Notes under the pieces: model-generated
The model's database searches: none
Told to the model about the DNA's origin: nothing
What the model saw: only the letters and a program-made list of their open reading frames with translations
Made by a program: the position numbers and the translations under genes
Assembly (NCBI GenBank): GCA_964494475.1
Contig: CAZBRS010000018.1
Location: 28,468 to 92,467, forward strand
Source: CAZBRS01 sp964494475
Lineage (GTDB): Bacteria; Myxococcota_A; UBA9042; CAZBRS01
DNA length: 64,000 nt
Reading direction: 5' to 3'
In this document: positions 1 through 7,720 of the stretch, piece by piece
Position numbering within the stretch: position 1 is the first letter of the stretch
How the letters are laid out: each line of letters opens with the position of its first letter

Positions 1-1
1 G

Positions 2-772
2 GCGCTGGTCGGCTGGACGGCGCAGGGCCAGGCCACCGCGGCGTGGGCGCCCTCCGACGCCCTCGGCCAGAACCACTCGAAGCACCTGCGCTTCTCGCCG
101 GCCGACGTCGTGGCGGCCGACACGGGCGCCTGCGTGGCCCTGCCCAAGCTGAACACCACGGGTCAGTCGGCGGCCGTGGTGGCCTTCTACCACGCCCTCG
201 ACGTGGCGGCGACGCAGGGCGCGGTGACCCTCACCGTCCAGGCGCGTCAGAAGACCTCGAGCAGCTGGGAGACCATCTGGACGAACAACGCCGCGCTCGA
301 CGTGGCCGAGGTCGACGTGTACGCGCCGGTGGCGGCCAAGTACCTCGGCTCGGTCGAGACGGGCGTCCGCTTCTGCCTGACCAGCACCACCGTCGTGGCC
401 GGCACCTACTGGACGCTCGATGACGTCAAGGTGGTGCGCGGCAGCCTGCCGACGCTCGTGACCAACATCACCGACAAGGTGGTGGCGAAGGGCGCCGACC
501 TGCTGATCAACGACGTGGACGCCTACGACCAGGACTTCGACACCGTGTCGTACAGCCTGGTGGGCGCCCCGGCGTTCGTGACGCTGACCGACTTCCACAC
601 GGCGTCGGTGCTCGCGGTCACCCACACGTACATCGACGTCCAGGTGACCGACGCCGAGTGCGAAGGCGTGGGCGGTGACAACGTGTACCCGATCACGCTG
701 AAGATCTCCGACGGGTTCCTCAACGTCTACGAGACCTTCAACCTGACCGTGACCGGCTGCAGCGGCCTCTAG
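2..772 (+). CDS. C-terminal part of a large exported surface protein (5' end outside window)
   Basis: The reading frame is open from the first bases of the window to a TAG at 770-772, so this is the last 256 residues of a longer protein. The first half has alternating polar and hydrophobic strands (e.g. AVTLTVQARQ) like a MAM/jelly-roll or carbohydrate-binding domain. The last 100 residues (INDVDAYDQDFDTVSYSL, then TLKISDGFLN and NLTVTG) look like a cadherin- or Ig-like beta sandwich whose DxDxxDxD-type loops may bind calcium. No catalytic motif is visible. Such tandem beta domains are usual in secreted or outer-surface proteins of myxobacteria; role unknown. It is followed directly by a strong terminator, so it ends its transcription unit. 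Confidence 0.75.
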   Translation, partial: ALVGWTAQGQATAAWAPSDALGQNHSKHLRFSPADVVAADTGACVALPKLNTTGQSAAVVAFYHALDVAATQGAVTLTVQARQKTSSSWETIWTNNAALDVAEVDVYAPVAAKYLGSVETGVRFCLTSTTVVAGTYWTLDDVKVVRGSLPTLVTNITDKVVAKGADLLINDVDAYDQDFDTVSYSLVGAPAFVTLTDFHTASVLAVTHTYIDVQVTDAECEGVGGDNVYPITLKISDGFLNVYETFNLTVTGCSGL

Positions 773-783
773 GTTCTCTCTCG

Positions 784-818
784 GGGGGAGGGGAGCCCCG
801 TGCTCCCTTCCCCCTTTT
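784..818 (+). terminator. Rho-independent terminator
   Basis: G-rich arm 784-796 pairs with C-rich arm 802-814 (13 pairs including one G-T) around a 5-base loop, followed by TTTT at 815-818. It lies 12 bases after the stop of the upstream surface protein and separates it from the next operon. It also shows that an ATG at 800, inside the hairpin, is not a usable start. Confidence 0.85.
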
Positions 819-838
819 CTCCTCTCTCTCCCAAAAAC

Positions 839-866
839 TTGCCGAAGCCCCGGGCGGCCCTAGAAT
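839..866 (+). promoter_or_regulatory. Putative sigma70-type promoter for the LON-domain gene
   Basis: TTGCCG (839-844), a 16-base spacer, and TAGAAT (861-866). It sits just after the terminator and 32 bases before the ATG at 899. TAGAAT and TATGCT recur as -10 candidates at other gene starts in this window. Confidence 0.55.
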
Positions 867-898
867 CGAGCCCGAATCAACTGGCGCGGTGCGGGTCC

Positions 899-1522
899 AT
901 GCGCGTTCCGCTCGTCTTCCACGTCGACGAGGTGCTGCTCCCGCACAGCAGCACATCGCTGAAGCTCCGTGACGCCCGCCGTGGCATCCTCGACTACGTC
1001 GCCCAGTCCGAGGACGGCACGGTCTTCCTGACCGATCTCGAGGGCAAGGCCGGCACGCTCTCGCGCATCGTGCGCCTGCAGCCGCAGGGCGAAGAGGGCG
1101 TGTACGTGGGCAGCGTGCTCGGGATCGAGCGCGGGCTGCTGACGCGCCGCTTCGTGTCCGACGAGTACCGCATCGAGTTCGGCGACATCCAGACGTTCCC
1201 GGAGCCCTCCGAGGAGGACCGGGTGGCGGCGGCCGATTTCCTGCGTTGGCTGGACCCCGCGTTGCTGCAGCTGCCCGACGGGCTGGCCGAGATCGGCCTG
1301 GCGGCGCTGCGCCTGCGCGACGTGACCGAGCCCGTGGCCTACCTGTACCGCGTGGCGTCGCTCTTCCTGCGCTCGTCGCCCGCGCGCAAGGAGTTCCTGC
1401 TGCTCACCGACGTGGGCGAGCAGGTGGGGTACCTGCTGCAGGTGATCCGGCGCGCGTGCCTGACCGGCGAGCTGTCCGGATGGACCCCGAAGCCCGTGGG
1501 CGCAGAGCGCGTCCCCCACTGA
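899..1522 (+). CDS. LON substrate-binding (N-terminal) domain-like protein
   Basis: This 207-residue protein resembles the substrate-binding N-terminal domain of Lon protease without the AAA+ or protease parts. The start PLVFHVDEVLLPHSSTSLKL matches the PLR..VLFPG..LPL region, and the helical C-terminal half (YRVASLFLRSSPARKEFLLL, then VGEQVGYLLQVIRR) matches the region ending this domain in Lon-type proteins. Stand-alone LON-domain proteins are common and their role is poorly defined. I chose the ATG at 899 because the earlier ATG at 800 lies inside a terminator hairpin and the N-terminal extension is low-complexity. The stop at 1520-1522 is two bases before the next ATG, so it is probably cotranscribed with the ABC ATPases. 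Identification rests on pattern and length only. Confidence 0.6.
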   Translation: MRVPLVFHVDEVLLPHSSTSLKLRDARRGILDYVAQSEDGTVFLTDLEGKAGTLSRIVRLQPQGEEGVYVGSVLGIERGLLTRRFVSDEYRIEFGDIQTFPEPSEEDRVAAADFLRWLDPALLQLPDGLAEIGLAALRLRDVTEPVAYLYRVASLFLRSSPARKEFLLLTDVGEQVGYLLQVIRRACLTGELSGWTPKPVGAERVPH

Positions 1523-1524
1523 CC

Positions 1525-2493
1525 ATGCAGCCGTCTCCGCTGGTGGAGGTGCGAGACCTTTCGCTCGCGGTGCGCGGCGCCGACGGTCTCTGCCCGGTCG
1601 TCTCGGGGGTGTCGTTCTCCCTCGATCGCGGCGAGTGCCTGGCCCTGGTGGGAGAGTCTGGCTCGGGCAAGACCCTCACGGCCTTCTCGCTGCTCGGCCT
1701 CTACCCTTCTCCTGACCTCGTGCAGACCGGCGGGACGATCACGTTCGAGGGCGTGGAGCACGCCAGCCGCTCGCCCGAGGCGCTGCGACGCCTGCGCGGT
1801 CGGCGCCTGGGCATGGTCTTCCAGGAGCCCGCGCAGGCGCTGAACCCGGTGCGGCGCGTCGAAGACCACCTCGCGGAGGTGCTGGCCGCGCACGACGTGT
1901 GCGCGCCCCGCGAGCGGCGGGCGCGCATGCTGCGGGGGCTCGAGGAGGCCGGGCTCCGCGACCCGGAGGTCGTGCTCCGCATGTACCCGTTCGAGCTCAG
2001 CGGGGGCATGATGCAGCGCGTGTGCATCGCGCTGGCGCTCATCGCCGACCCCGTCGTGCTCATCGCCGACGAGCCCACCACCGCGCTCGACCCCGAGGTC
2101 TCGGCGCGCATCGTCGACAGCTTCGCCGCGCTCCGCAGGTCGCGCGAGCTGGCCATCCTGTACATCTCGCACGACCTGCACGTCGTCGGTCGCCTGGCCG
2201 ATCGGGTGGGCGTCATGTACCTGGGCCGCCTGGTCGAGCTCGGACCCGCCGCCGAGGTCCTCCGTACGCCCAGGCATCCCTATACCCGCGGGCTCCTCGA
2301 CGCGCTCACGCCCGACGGGCACGGGCGCTTCCGCACCATCCCGGGCGATCCCCGCGACCGGCCGCCGACCGAGGGTGCCTGCCCGTTCCTGCCGCGCTGC
2401 GGGCGGGCCGACGCCGCGTGCGCGACGGGTCCCTCGCTCGGTGGCGACGAACGGCGCGTGGTCGCGTGCCACCACCCCCTGGAGGCCCCATGA
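1525..2493 (+). CDS. Oligopeptide/dipeptide ABC transporter ATP-binding protein (DppD/OppD-like)
   Basis: This 322-residue ATPase energises uptake of peptides, nickel or similar solutes from the cytoplasmic face. Visible are Walker A GESGSGKT (residues 43-50), Q-loop FQEPAQALNP, signature LSGGMMQR (around 157), Walker B VVLIADEPT (around 178) and H-loop ISHDLH. The end carries the oligo_HPY extension typical of DppD/OppD (RHPYTRGLLDAL, then IPGDP...CPFLPRC with the Cys residues that can hold an Fe-S cluster). The stop overlaps the next ATG (ATGA at 2490-2493), indicating translational coupling. The two permeases and the binding protein of such systems are not adjacent, so its partners must be elsewhere or lost. 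The substrate cannot be read from sequence. Confidence 0.9.
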   Translation: MQPSPLVEVRDLSLAVRGADGLCPVVSGVSFSLDRGECLALVGESGSGKTLTAFSLLGLYPSPDLVQTGGTITFEGVEHASRSPEALRRLRGRRLGMVFQEPAQALNPVRRVEDHLAEVLAAHDVCAPRERRARMLRGLEEAGLRDPEVVLRMYPFELSGGMMQRVCIALALIADPVVLIADEPTTALDPEVSARIVDSFAALRRSRELAILYISHDLHVVGRLADRVGVMYLGRLVELGPAAEVLRTPRHPYTRGLLDALTPDGHGRFRTIPGDPRDRPPTEGACPFLPRCGRADAACATGPSLGGDERRVVACHHPLEAP

Positions 2494-3221
2494 CGGCGCA
2501 GGAGGTGGTGCTCGACGTCCGCGGCGTCTCGAAGGTCTTCACGAAGCGCGTGGGGGCCATGCCGTGGCAACGGCGCGAGCTGCACGCGCTGGCCGACGTG
2601 AGCCTGCAGGTGCGGCGTGGCGAGATCGTGGCGCTGGTCGGCGAGAGCGGCAGCGGCAAGAGCACGCTCGGGCGGTTGGCGCTCGGCGTGGGGCGGCCGA
2701 GCGCGGGCTCGATCCACCTGCTGGGGCACGACCTCCAGCGCGCCGGCCGCGGCGAGTGGCGGGCCCTGCGGCAGCGCGCGCAGATGATCTTCCAGGACCC
2801 GTTCTCGAGCCTGAACCCCTACCTGACCGTGCAGCAGGCCGTGAGCGAGGCGCCGCTGGCGCACGGGCGCTGGGTAAGGCGCGAAGCGGCGGACCGGGCC
2901 GGGGCGCTGCTCGAGAGCGTGGGGCTCGGCCGCGACGATCTGGGCAAGCGCCCGCACCAGTTCAGCGGGGGGCAGCGCCAGCGGCTGGTGATCGCGCGCG
3001 CTTTGGCTCTGGACCCCGAGTTCCTGGTGGCCGACGAGCCCGTGAGCGCGCTCGATCGCAGCGTGGCGGCCCAGGTCTTGAACCTGCTCCTCGACCTGCG
3101 CGAGCGCCTTGGGCTCACCTACCTGCTCATCTCGCACGACCTCGCCGTGGTGAACGCCGTGGCCGACCGCGTGGTCACGCTGCGCGCGGGCCGCGTCGAG
3201 AGCGAGGTCGCGCCGGCATGA
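2490..3221 (+). CDS. Second Opp/Dpp-type ABC ATP-binding protein (DppF/OppF-like, short)
   Basis: This 243-residue ATPase would pair with the preceding one as a heterodimer. Motifs are Walker A GESGSGKS (residues 51-58), Q-loop FQDPFSSLNP, signature FSGGQRQR (around 158), Walker B FLVADEP (around 178) and switch SHDLAVV. FQDPFSSLNP is characteristic of the DppF/OppF branch. It ends soon after the switch region and lacks the C-terminal oligo_HPY extension, so it is about 70-80 residues shorter than the usual DppF. Its start overlaps the upstream stop by four bases and its own stop overlaps the sigma-factor start, so this transporter pair is hard-wired to the ECF sigma and anti-sigma genes. Confidence 0.88.
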   Translation: MTAQEVVLDVRGVSKVFTKRVGAMPWQRRELHALADVSLQVRRGEIVALVGESGSGKSTLGRLALGVGRPSAGSIHLLGHDLQRAGRGEWRALRQRAQMIFQDPFSSLNPYLTVQQAVSEAPLAHGRWVRREAADRAGALLESVGLGRDDLGKRPHQFSGGQRQRLVIARALALDPEFLVADEPVSALDRSVAAQVLNLLLDLRERLGLTYLLISHDLAVVNAVADRVVTLRAGRVESEVAPA

Positions 3222-3817
3222 AACCTTTTCTGCTGCTGCTCGTCGTACTCTTCGGGAAGCGGCTCCGCAAGGAGCCCGACGAGGAGCTGCTGCGCCGCTT
3301 CGCCGAGGGCGAGGCCGAAGCCATCGGCGTGCTGTACGATCGGCACGGGCGGTTCCTGCTGCGCTACGTGGGGATGTACATGGGTTCGTGGAGCCACGCC
3401 GAGGATGTGCTGCAGGAGGCCTTCGCGCGCCTGATGAGCGTGGTCGAGCAGGGCGGGCAGATCCAGAACGCGCGCGCCTTCCTGACCGTCACGTGCCGCA
3501 ACCTGGCCATCGACCAGGCCCGCCGCGGGAAGCGCTTCGCCGGGCCCTCGCTCGACGACGATCCGCTGCCGGCGAACGAGCCCCGCGAGGAGCGAGGTCC
3601 CCTCGACGACGTGACCGATCGCGAGTTCGCGGCGCGGCTGGCGCGCGCCCTCGAGGGGCTGCCCGAGGAGCAGCGCGACGCGTTCCTCCTGAAGGAGTCG
3701 CTGGGGTACAAGTTCCGCGAGATCGCCGAGGTGACGGGGGTGACCGAGAGCACCGTGAAGAGCCGGCTGCGCTACGCGCTCACGAAGCTGCAGGCCGAGC
3801 TCGGGGATTTCGCATGA
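3218..3817 (+). CDS. ECF-type RNA polymerase sigma factor
   Basis: This 199-residue sigma70-family factor directs RNA polymerase to a stress or envelope regulon. Region 2 is visible at about residues 40-85 (YDRHGRFLLRYVG, then AEDVLQEAFARLM, then FLTVTCRNLAIDQARR). Region 4 lies at about 148-192 (LPEEQRDAFLLKESLGYKFR, then VTESTVKSRLRYALTKLQ). The first 15 residues are oddly hydrophobic (FLLLLVVLF), as if a membrane tether or a mis-set start, but the ATGA overlap with the ATPase gene supports this ATG. It is followed, again by ATGA overlap, by a single-pass membrane protein that is the likely anti-sigma factor. Confidence 0.88.
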   Translation: MKPFLLLLVVLFGKRLRKEPDEELLRRFAEGEAEAIGVLYDRHGRFLLRYVGMYMGSWSHAEDVLQEAFARLMSVVEQGGQIQNARAFLTVTCRNLAIDQARRGKRFAGPSLDDDPLPANEPREERGPLDDVTDREFAARLARALEGLPEEQRDAFLLKESLGYKFREIAEVTGVTESTVKSRLRYALTKLQAELGDFA

Positions 3818-5310
3818 GCGACGACCGCGAACAGCGCCTGGTCGAGGCCATCTACGGCGAGGGCGCCGCTGCCCCCGAAGACGCCGCCGAGGCTCTGCGC
3901 TTGAAGGCGTTCCGCGAGGGGCTCGCGAGCCGGTTGGGCGACGTACAGCCGCCCTCCGAGGTGCGCGCGCGGCTGGTCGCCGAGGCCCGGGCGCGGCTGC
4001 GGGCGCGGCGTTCGCCGTGGACGGTGTGGGCGCTGCGCCTGGCGCCTGTCGCGACCGTCGTTCTCGTGGTGGGGGTCTGGCTCACGGTGCAGCCGCGCTT
4101 CGACGAGTCGGAGCGCGCCACCCCCGAACAAGCGGCCGCGCGCGCGGTGGACGAATGGGCGGCGGCGAAGACGCCGGCCGCTCCTGCGGCCGAGCCGCCT
4201 GCGCCCGTCGACCTCTCGAAGGCCGCGCCGGCGGCGGTGGTCACGAAACCGGGGCCGGTGGTCACGGCCGCTTCAGCGGGCGACGCGCCGGCTCCGGAGC
4301 CCGCCGACACGCCGGTGGCGGCGGGGCAGAAGGAAGAGGCGGCGACCCGCAAGTTCGACCTGGCGCCCCATGAGGGACCCAAGGCGACCGCCACGAGGCT
4401 GCAGCGCGCGCGGCTGGCCAAGGAGCTGGAGGCGCTCGGCGCCCTGAAGCCGGGGGCCGGCGAAGGCAAGGTCGCCGACCTGTTCAGCGCGGGCACCGGC
4501 CGGGGCTCCGCCCCGGAGAACGCGCTGGTGAGCGCCGAGCTGGGGCCTCGCGGCGACTCGCGTGGCCTCGCGGAGAGCGGCTCGCTGGGCGCGTCGGGCG
4601 GCGGCTCCGTAGCCGGGGGCAGCGTGGGCGGCCTCGGCCAACTGGGCCGGCGTGGCGGGTCCCCCGGCAAGGGCGGCGCGGGCCTGGCCGACGACACCGA
4701 CGCGCGCGCCGAGGGGCAGTCGTCGGTCCGGCCGGCGAAGGCCAGGGCGCCGGTCGCCGACGCGGGGCTGGTGGCCGGCGAGGACCTGGCCTCGGTCGCC
4801 TACCGGCAGGCCGCGCCGCGGCGCGACGAGGTGCAGAGCGCGGAACAGGAGGCGGACGAGGCTCCGGCCGAGGCGTTGGCCGAGGCCCGGGAGGCGACGC
4901 CGGCGGCCGCCCCGACGGCGAGCGCGATGGCCGTGGCCACGGCCTCGGCGCCTGCGCGGAAACCCGCTCCCGACGCCGCGGTGACGGCGGATCCGGACGA
5001 CGGCGAGGCTACCGAGAAGAAGGCGGAGCAGGCGGCCCCCGCGGCTCCGAAGCCCGCGGCGCAGGGCTGGTCGGCGCCAGCGGCCCCGGCAGAGCCGGAT
5101 CACGACGCGTCGTGCCTGGCGCTCGAGAGGGCCCTGGCACGCGCGACCACGCCCGCCGCCCGGGTCGACGCGGCGCTGGCGCTGGCCGACTGCCGCAAGC
5201 GGGCCGGCGTGGCCGGGCTCGCGAAGCGGTTGCTCGAAGACCTGCTGGACGACACCACCCTCGACGCTCCGCTCCGCGAGCGCGTGCAGGATGCCCTGCG
5301 CCGCCTCTGA
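3814..5310 (+). CDS. Single-pass membrane protein, probable anti-sigma factor with long Ala/Pro/Gly-rich exterior
   Basis: This 498-residue protein has a short cytoplasmic N-terminal helical part (about 1-70), one membrane segment at about 72-92 (LAPVATVVLVVGVWLTV), a long low-complexity exterior rich in Ala, Pro, Gly and Glu (about 95-440), and a helical end with two Cys (SCLALERAL ... ADCRKRA) that could form a disulphide. Position after and overlap with the ECF sigma gene indicate an anti-sigma role by analogy with zf-HC2/RsgI-type proteins, but the N-terminus lacks a clear HxxxCxxC zinc motif. A Gly-rich stretch near 245-285 faintly recalls the linker of AgmX-like gliding proteins. The base run here is strongly GC-biased and open on several frames, which creates many false overlapping frames. 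Confidence 0.75.
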   Translation: MSDDREQRLVEAIYGEGAAAPEDAAEALRLKAFREGLASRLGDVQPPSEVRARLVAEARARLRARRSPWTVWALRLAPVATVVLVVGVWLTVQPRFDESERATPEQAAARAVDEWAAAKTPAAPAAEPPAPVDLSKAAPAAVVTKPGPVVTAASAGDAPAPEPADTPVAAGQKEEAATRKFDLAPHEGPKATATRLQRARLAKELEALGALKPGAGEGKVADLFSAGTGRGSAPENALVSAELGPRGDSRGLAESGSLGASGGGSVAGGSVGGLGQLGRRGGSPGKGGAGLADDTDARAEGQSSVRPAKARAPVADAGLVAGEDLASVAYRQAAPRRDEVQSAEQEADEAPAEALAEAREATPAAAPTASAMAVATASAPARKPAPDAAVTADPDDGEATEKKAEQAAPAAPKPAAQGWSAPAAPAEPDHDASCLALERALARATTPAARVDAALALADCRKRAGVAGLAKRLLEDLLDDTTLDAPLRERVQDALRRL

Positions 5311-5480
5311 TCGAAGCCCGTGACATTCCGGGCGGCTGCGTGTAGAGAAATTGCTCGGTTCGCGAGCCCGGCGGGGGCCGCCCGGATCGTGGAGCCCGCG
5401 TTCTTTCACGGGGAACGCGGTTCGGCGGGCCGTGGCACGGGGATTGCTGGTAACGACGTCGCACGGAAATGGGGGGAACG

Positions 5481-7037
5481 ATGGGAAGGGCCCGTCCGAC
5501 AGCAAGGCTTCTGGTTCCCTGGCTGGGGCTGCTGGTGCTGGCGGCCTGTTACGAGCGCCCGAGCGAGCTCGACGGGGCGCTGCAGGGGCAGGCCTCGTTC
5601 GCGCTGGGTTCGCGCATGCTCTACCTGCGCGCGAGCCCGGCCGAGGCCGTGCTGCTCGACTTCTCGGGGGCGGAGCCGCGCCGCTTCTCGTGGCCCTTCG
5701 CGTGCGACGTGGGTCCGTCCCGGGTCCTGGCCGACCTCAGCCTGGCCTTGATCTGCTGGGGCGACGCGTCGGAGTTGAGGGTGCTCCGCGTCGACGCCGA
5801 CGGCGCGCCGATCTGGAGCGTCTATCCGCTGCCCAGCGCGTACTCGAGCCTGGCGGCGTCCGACGACGGGCGCTGGCTCGTGGCCTTCTTCGGTCCGGGC
5901 GCGTCGAGCGGCCACCTGTTCCAGAACGCGAGCGAGGTGACGGTGGTCGACGCCGCGGCCGAGCCCTCCGAGGCGAACCCGTCGACCCGCGTGCTCGATC
6001 TGCGCGACCGCGATCCCCTCGACGTGACCGTGGGCCCCGAGTTCGAGCACGAGGGCGCGCGGGGGCGCCTGGCGGTGGTCGAGGCCCCGTCGCTGCTCGC
6101 CGTGTTCAACCTGCTGGCGCCCGGCGACGGCGCCGACGTGGTGCCCCTGGTCCCGTCGGGCAGCCTGACGGCGATCCAGCCCGACCGGCTGCGCTTCTTC
6201 GCCGATCGCCCCGACGGCAAGCTCGACCTCTACGTGGGCGCGTCCCAGTCGTCCGACATCTTCGAGGTGCTCTTCGCCGCCGATCCGACCGGGGTCGGCA
6301 CGTCGGCGCCGGACTTCGCATCAACCATCCGCCTGCTCACGCTCCCGAGCCCGCCCGCCGACTTCCTGCCCTTCGTCGATCACGACGGGCTCGTTCGGGT
6401 GGCGGCGCTCAGCACGGCGACGCAAGACGTGTACCTCTTCGCGCCCGACCAGGGGCTGCAGCGGGTGAACCGCATGCCCTACCGCTTCACGAGCATGGCG
6501 CCGGTGCTGCGCGGCGACGGCCGGGCGCACTTCCTGCTGTCGGCCCCGGGCAACACCCAGATGGGGCGGCTGCTCGCCGACTTCGACGTGGCCGAGGCCG
6601 ATGCCAAGAGCGCCGACACGTTCACGCTCGTCGAGCTCGGCGATCTGGCCTCGTCGCTGCAGGCCGTCGAGGGTACCCCGACCTTCGTGGTGCGCCACGG
6701 CGCCGACTCGCTCACCCTGCTCGACGGCGTGACCCACGCGCGCAGCCTGGTCAAGGAGCTCGGCGCCATCCGCGACGCCCGCCTGGTGGGCGACACCTTC
6801 CACGTGCTCACCGACATCGGCGGGGGCTCGGCCTACGGCCGGCTCGACGTCGTCCACCACGAGTCGGTCACCGTCGACGTGCCGAGCTCGACCACGCACT
6901 TCCTGGGGGTGGGCGACGACCTGACGCTCTTCGGGCTGGAGGGCGGGCCCGGGGGCGCGCTGCTCGGCGTGCGCGGCGGGCCGGGAGAGCCCGAGGTGCT
7001 GGAGTGGCGCGGCTTCCTGCTCGACGGACACCTGTGA
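5481..7037 (+). CDS. Lipoprotein, predicted beta-propeller, function unknown
   Basis: This 518-residue exported lipoprotein has a signal peptide ending in lipobox LVLAAC (Cys23). The mature part is made of repeated blocks of the type YLRASPAEAVLLDF, LRVLRVDADGAPIWSVY and LAASDDGRWLVAFF, which look like 6-8 propeller blades. No active-site motif is visible. Two in-frame ATGs exist at 5469 and 5481; I prefer 5481 because GGGGGGAA lies 3-10 bases before it and forms the ribosome binding site. It is followed 11 bases later by an outer-membrane barrel gene, so the two may act together at the envelope. Confidence 0.72.
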   Translation: MGRARPTARLLVPWLGLLVLAACYERPSELDGALQGQASFALGSRMLYLRASPAEAVLLDFSGAEPRRFSWPFACDVGPSRVLADLSLALICWGDASELRVLRVDADGAPIWSVYPLPSAYSSLAASDDGRWLVAFFGPGASSGHLFQNASEVTVVDAAAEPSEANPSTRVLDLRDRDPLDVTVGPEFEHEGARGRLAVVEAPSLLAVFNLLAPGDGADVVPLVPSGSLTAIQPDRLRFFADRPDGKLDLYVGASQSSDIFEVLFAADPTGVGTSAPDFASTIRLLTLPSPPADFLPFVDHDGLVRVAALSTATQDVYLFAPDQGLQRVNRMPYRFTSMAPVLRGDGRAHFLLSAPGNTQMGRLLADFDVAEADAKSADTFTLVELGDLASSLQAVEGTPTFVVRHGADSLTLLDGVTHARSLVKELGAIRDARLVGDTFHVLTDIGGGSAYGRLDVVHHESVTVDVPSSTTHFLGVGDDLTLFGLEGGPGGALLGVRGGPGEPEVLEWRGFLLDGHL

Positions 7038-7048
7038 GGAGGCCCGCC

Positions 7049-7702
7049 ATGAGACGCATGCTGCCGATCCTCTTCGTGCTGCTGGTCCCGGCGTCGCTCG
7101 GCGCGCGTGACCTCGAGATCTTCGTGGGGGCGCGGGGCGGCCTCACGTTGTCGCACGGCTTCATCGACCAGTTCGACCGCCGCACCGTGTCGAGCCCTCA
7201 CGTGGGGCTGGCCGTCGAGGTGTTCGACGATCTGCTGGTCGAGGTGAGCTACGCGACGTTGCGGGCCGAGGGCCGGGTGTTCCAGGAGTACGCCACCGAA
7301 TGGTCGGCCCACGCCGCCGAGGTGGGGGCGCGCTACGTGTGGCCCGTGCTGCCGTGGCTGCGGCCCTATGCGCGGCTGACCGGGGGCGTGCTCTTCGAGA
7401 CGTACACGCTGGAGGGGCCCGGTCTCGAGGTGCGCGCGAAGCAGGTCGGCTTCGAGGTGCTGCCCCTCGCGGGCCTCGAGGTGCTGTGGCCCACCGACGC
7501 GCTGGCCGCCAACGAGGGGCTGTTCGACAAGGCCACGGGCGGGATCTATCTGGAGCTGGGGTACCGCTACGTGCTGCCGTTCGACGTGGGCCGCCGCGCG
7601 CCGGCCAGCGGGTTCGAGGGCGCGACCTCGACGCCGCTCGACCTGGGCGCCTTCGACGTGCAGGGCTTCGTGTTCGGTGGCGGCTTCGTGGGTCATTTCT
7701 GA
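7049..7702 (+). CDS. Outer-membrane beta-barrel protein (small porin/OmpA-barrel-like)
   Basis: This 217-residue protein has a cleavable signal peptide (MRRMLPILFVLLVPASLGA) and then alternating amphipathic strands with Gly and aromatic residues: EIFVGARGGLTL, HVGLAVEVFDDLLVEVSYATL, AEVGARYVWPVLPWLRPYARL and ending GGGFVGHF. A terminal Phe at the C-terminus is typical for BAM-dependent barrels. About eight strands are plausible. No substrate can be assigned. The ATG at 7049 follows GAGGAGGCC, a good ribosome binding site. It sits between two propeller-type lipoproteins, and the three may form one envelope operon. Confidence 0.72.
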   Translation: MRRMLPILFVLLVPASLGARDLEIFVGARGGLTLSHGFIDQFDRRTVSSPHVGLAVEVFDDLLVEVSYATLRAEGRVFQEYATEWSAHAAEVGARYVWPVLPWLRPYARLTGGVLFETYTLEGPGLEVRAKQVGFEVLPLAGLEVLWPTDALAANEGLFDKATGGIYLELGYRYVLPFDVGRRAPASGFEGATSTPLDLGAFDVQGFVFGGGFVGHF

Positions 7703-7720
7703 TTCGGGCGGGAGGATACC

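Noticed and set aside
800..898. Extended N-terminus of the LON-domain protein from ATG 800
   Set aside because: The ATG is inside the terminator hairpin at 784-818, the extension is low-complexity, and a promoter lies downstream of it.
4017..5310. Long open frames on the minus strand and in other frames over the anti-sigma gene
   Set aside because: Very high GC makes stop codons rare; these frames show no domain pattern and no ribosome binding site. The same holds for long antisense frames over 19.1-21.7 kb, 29.5-34.9 kb and 58.8-61.8 kb.
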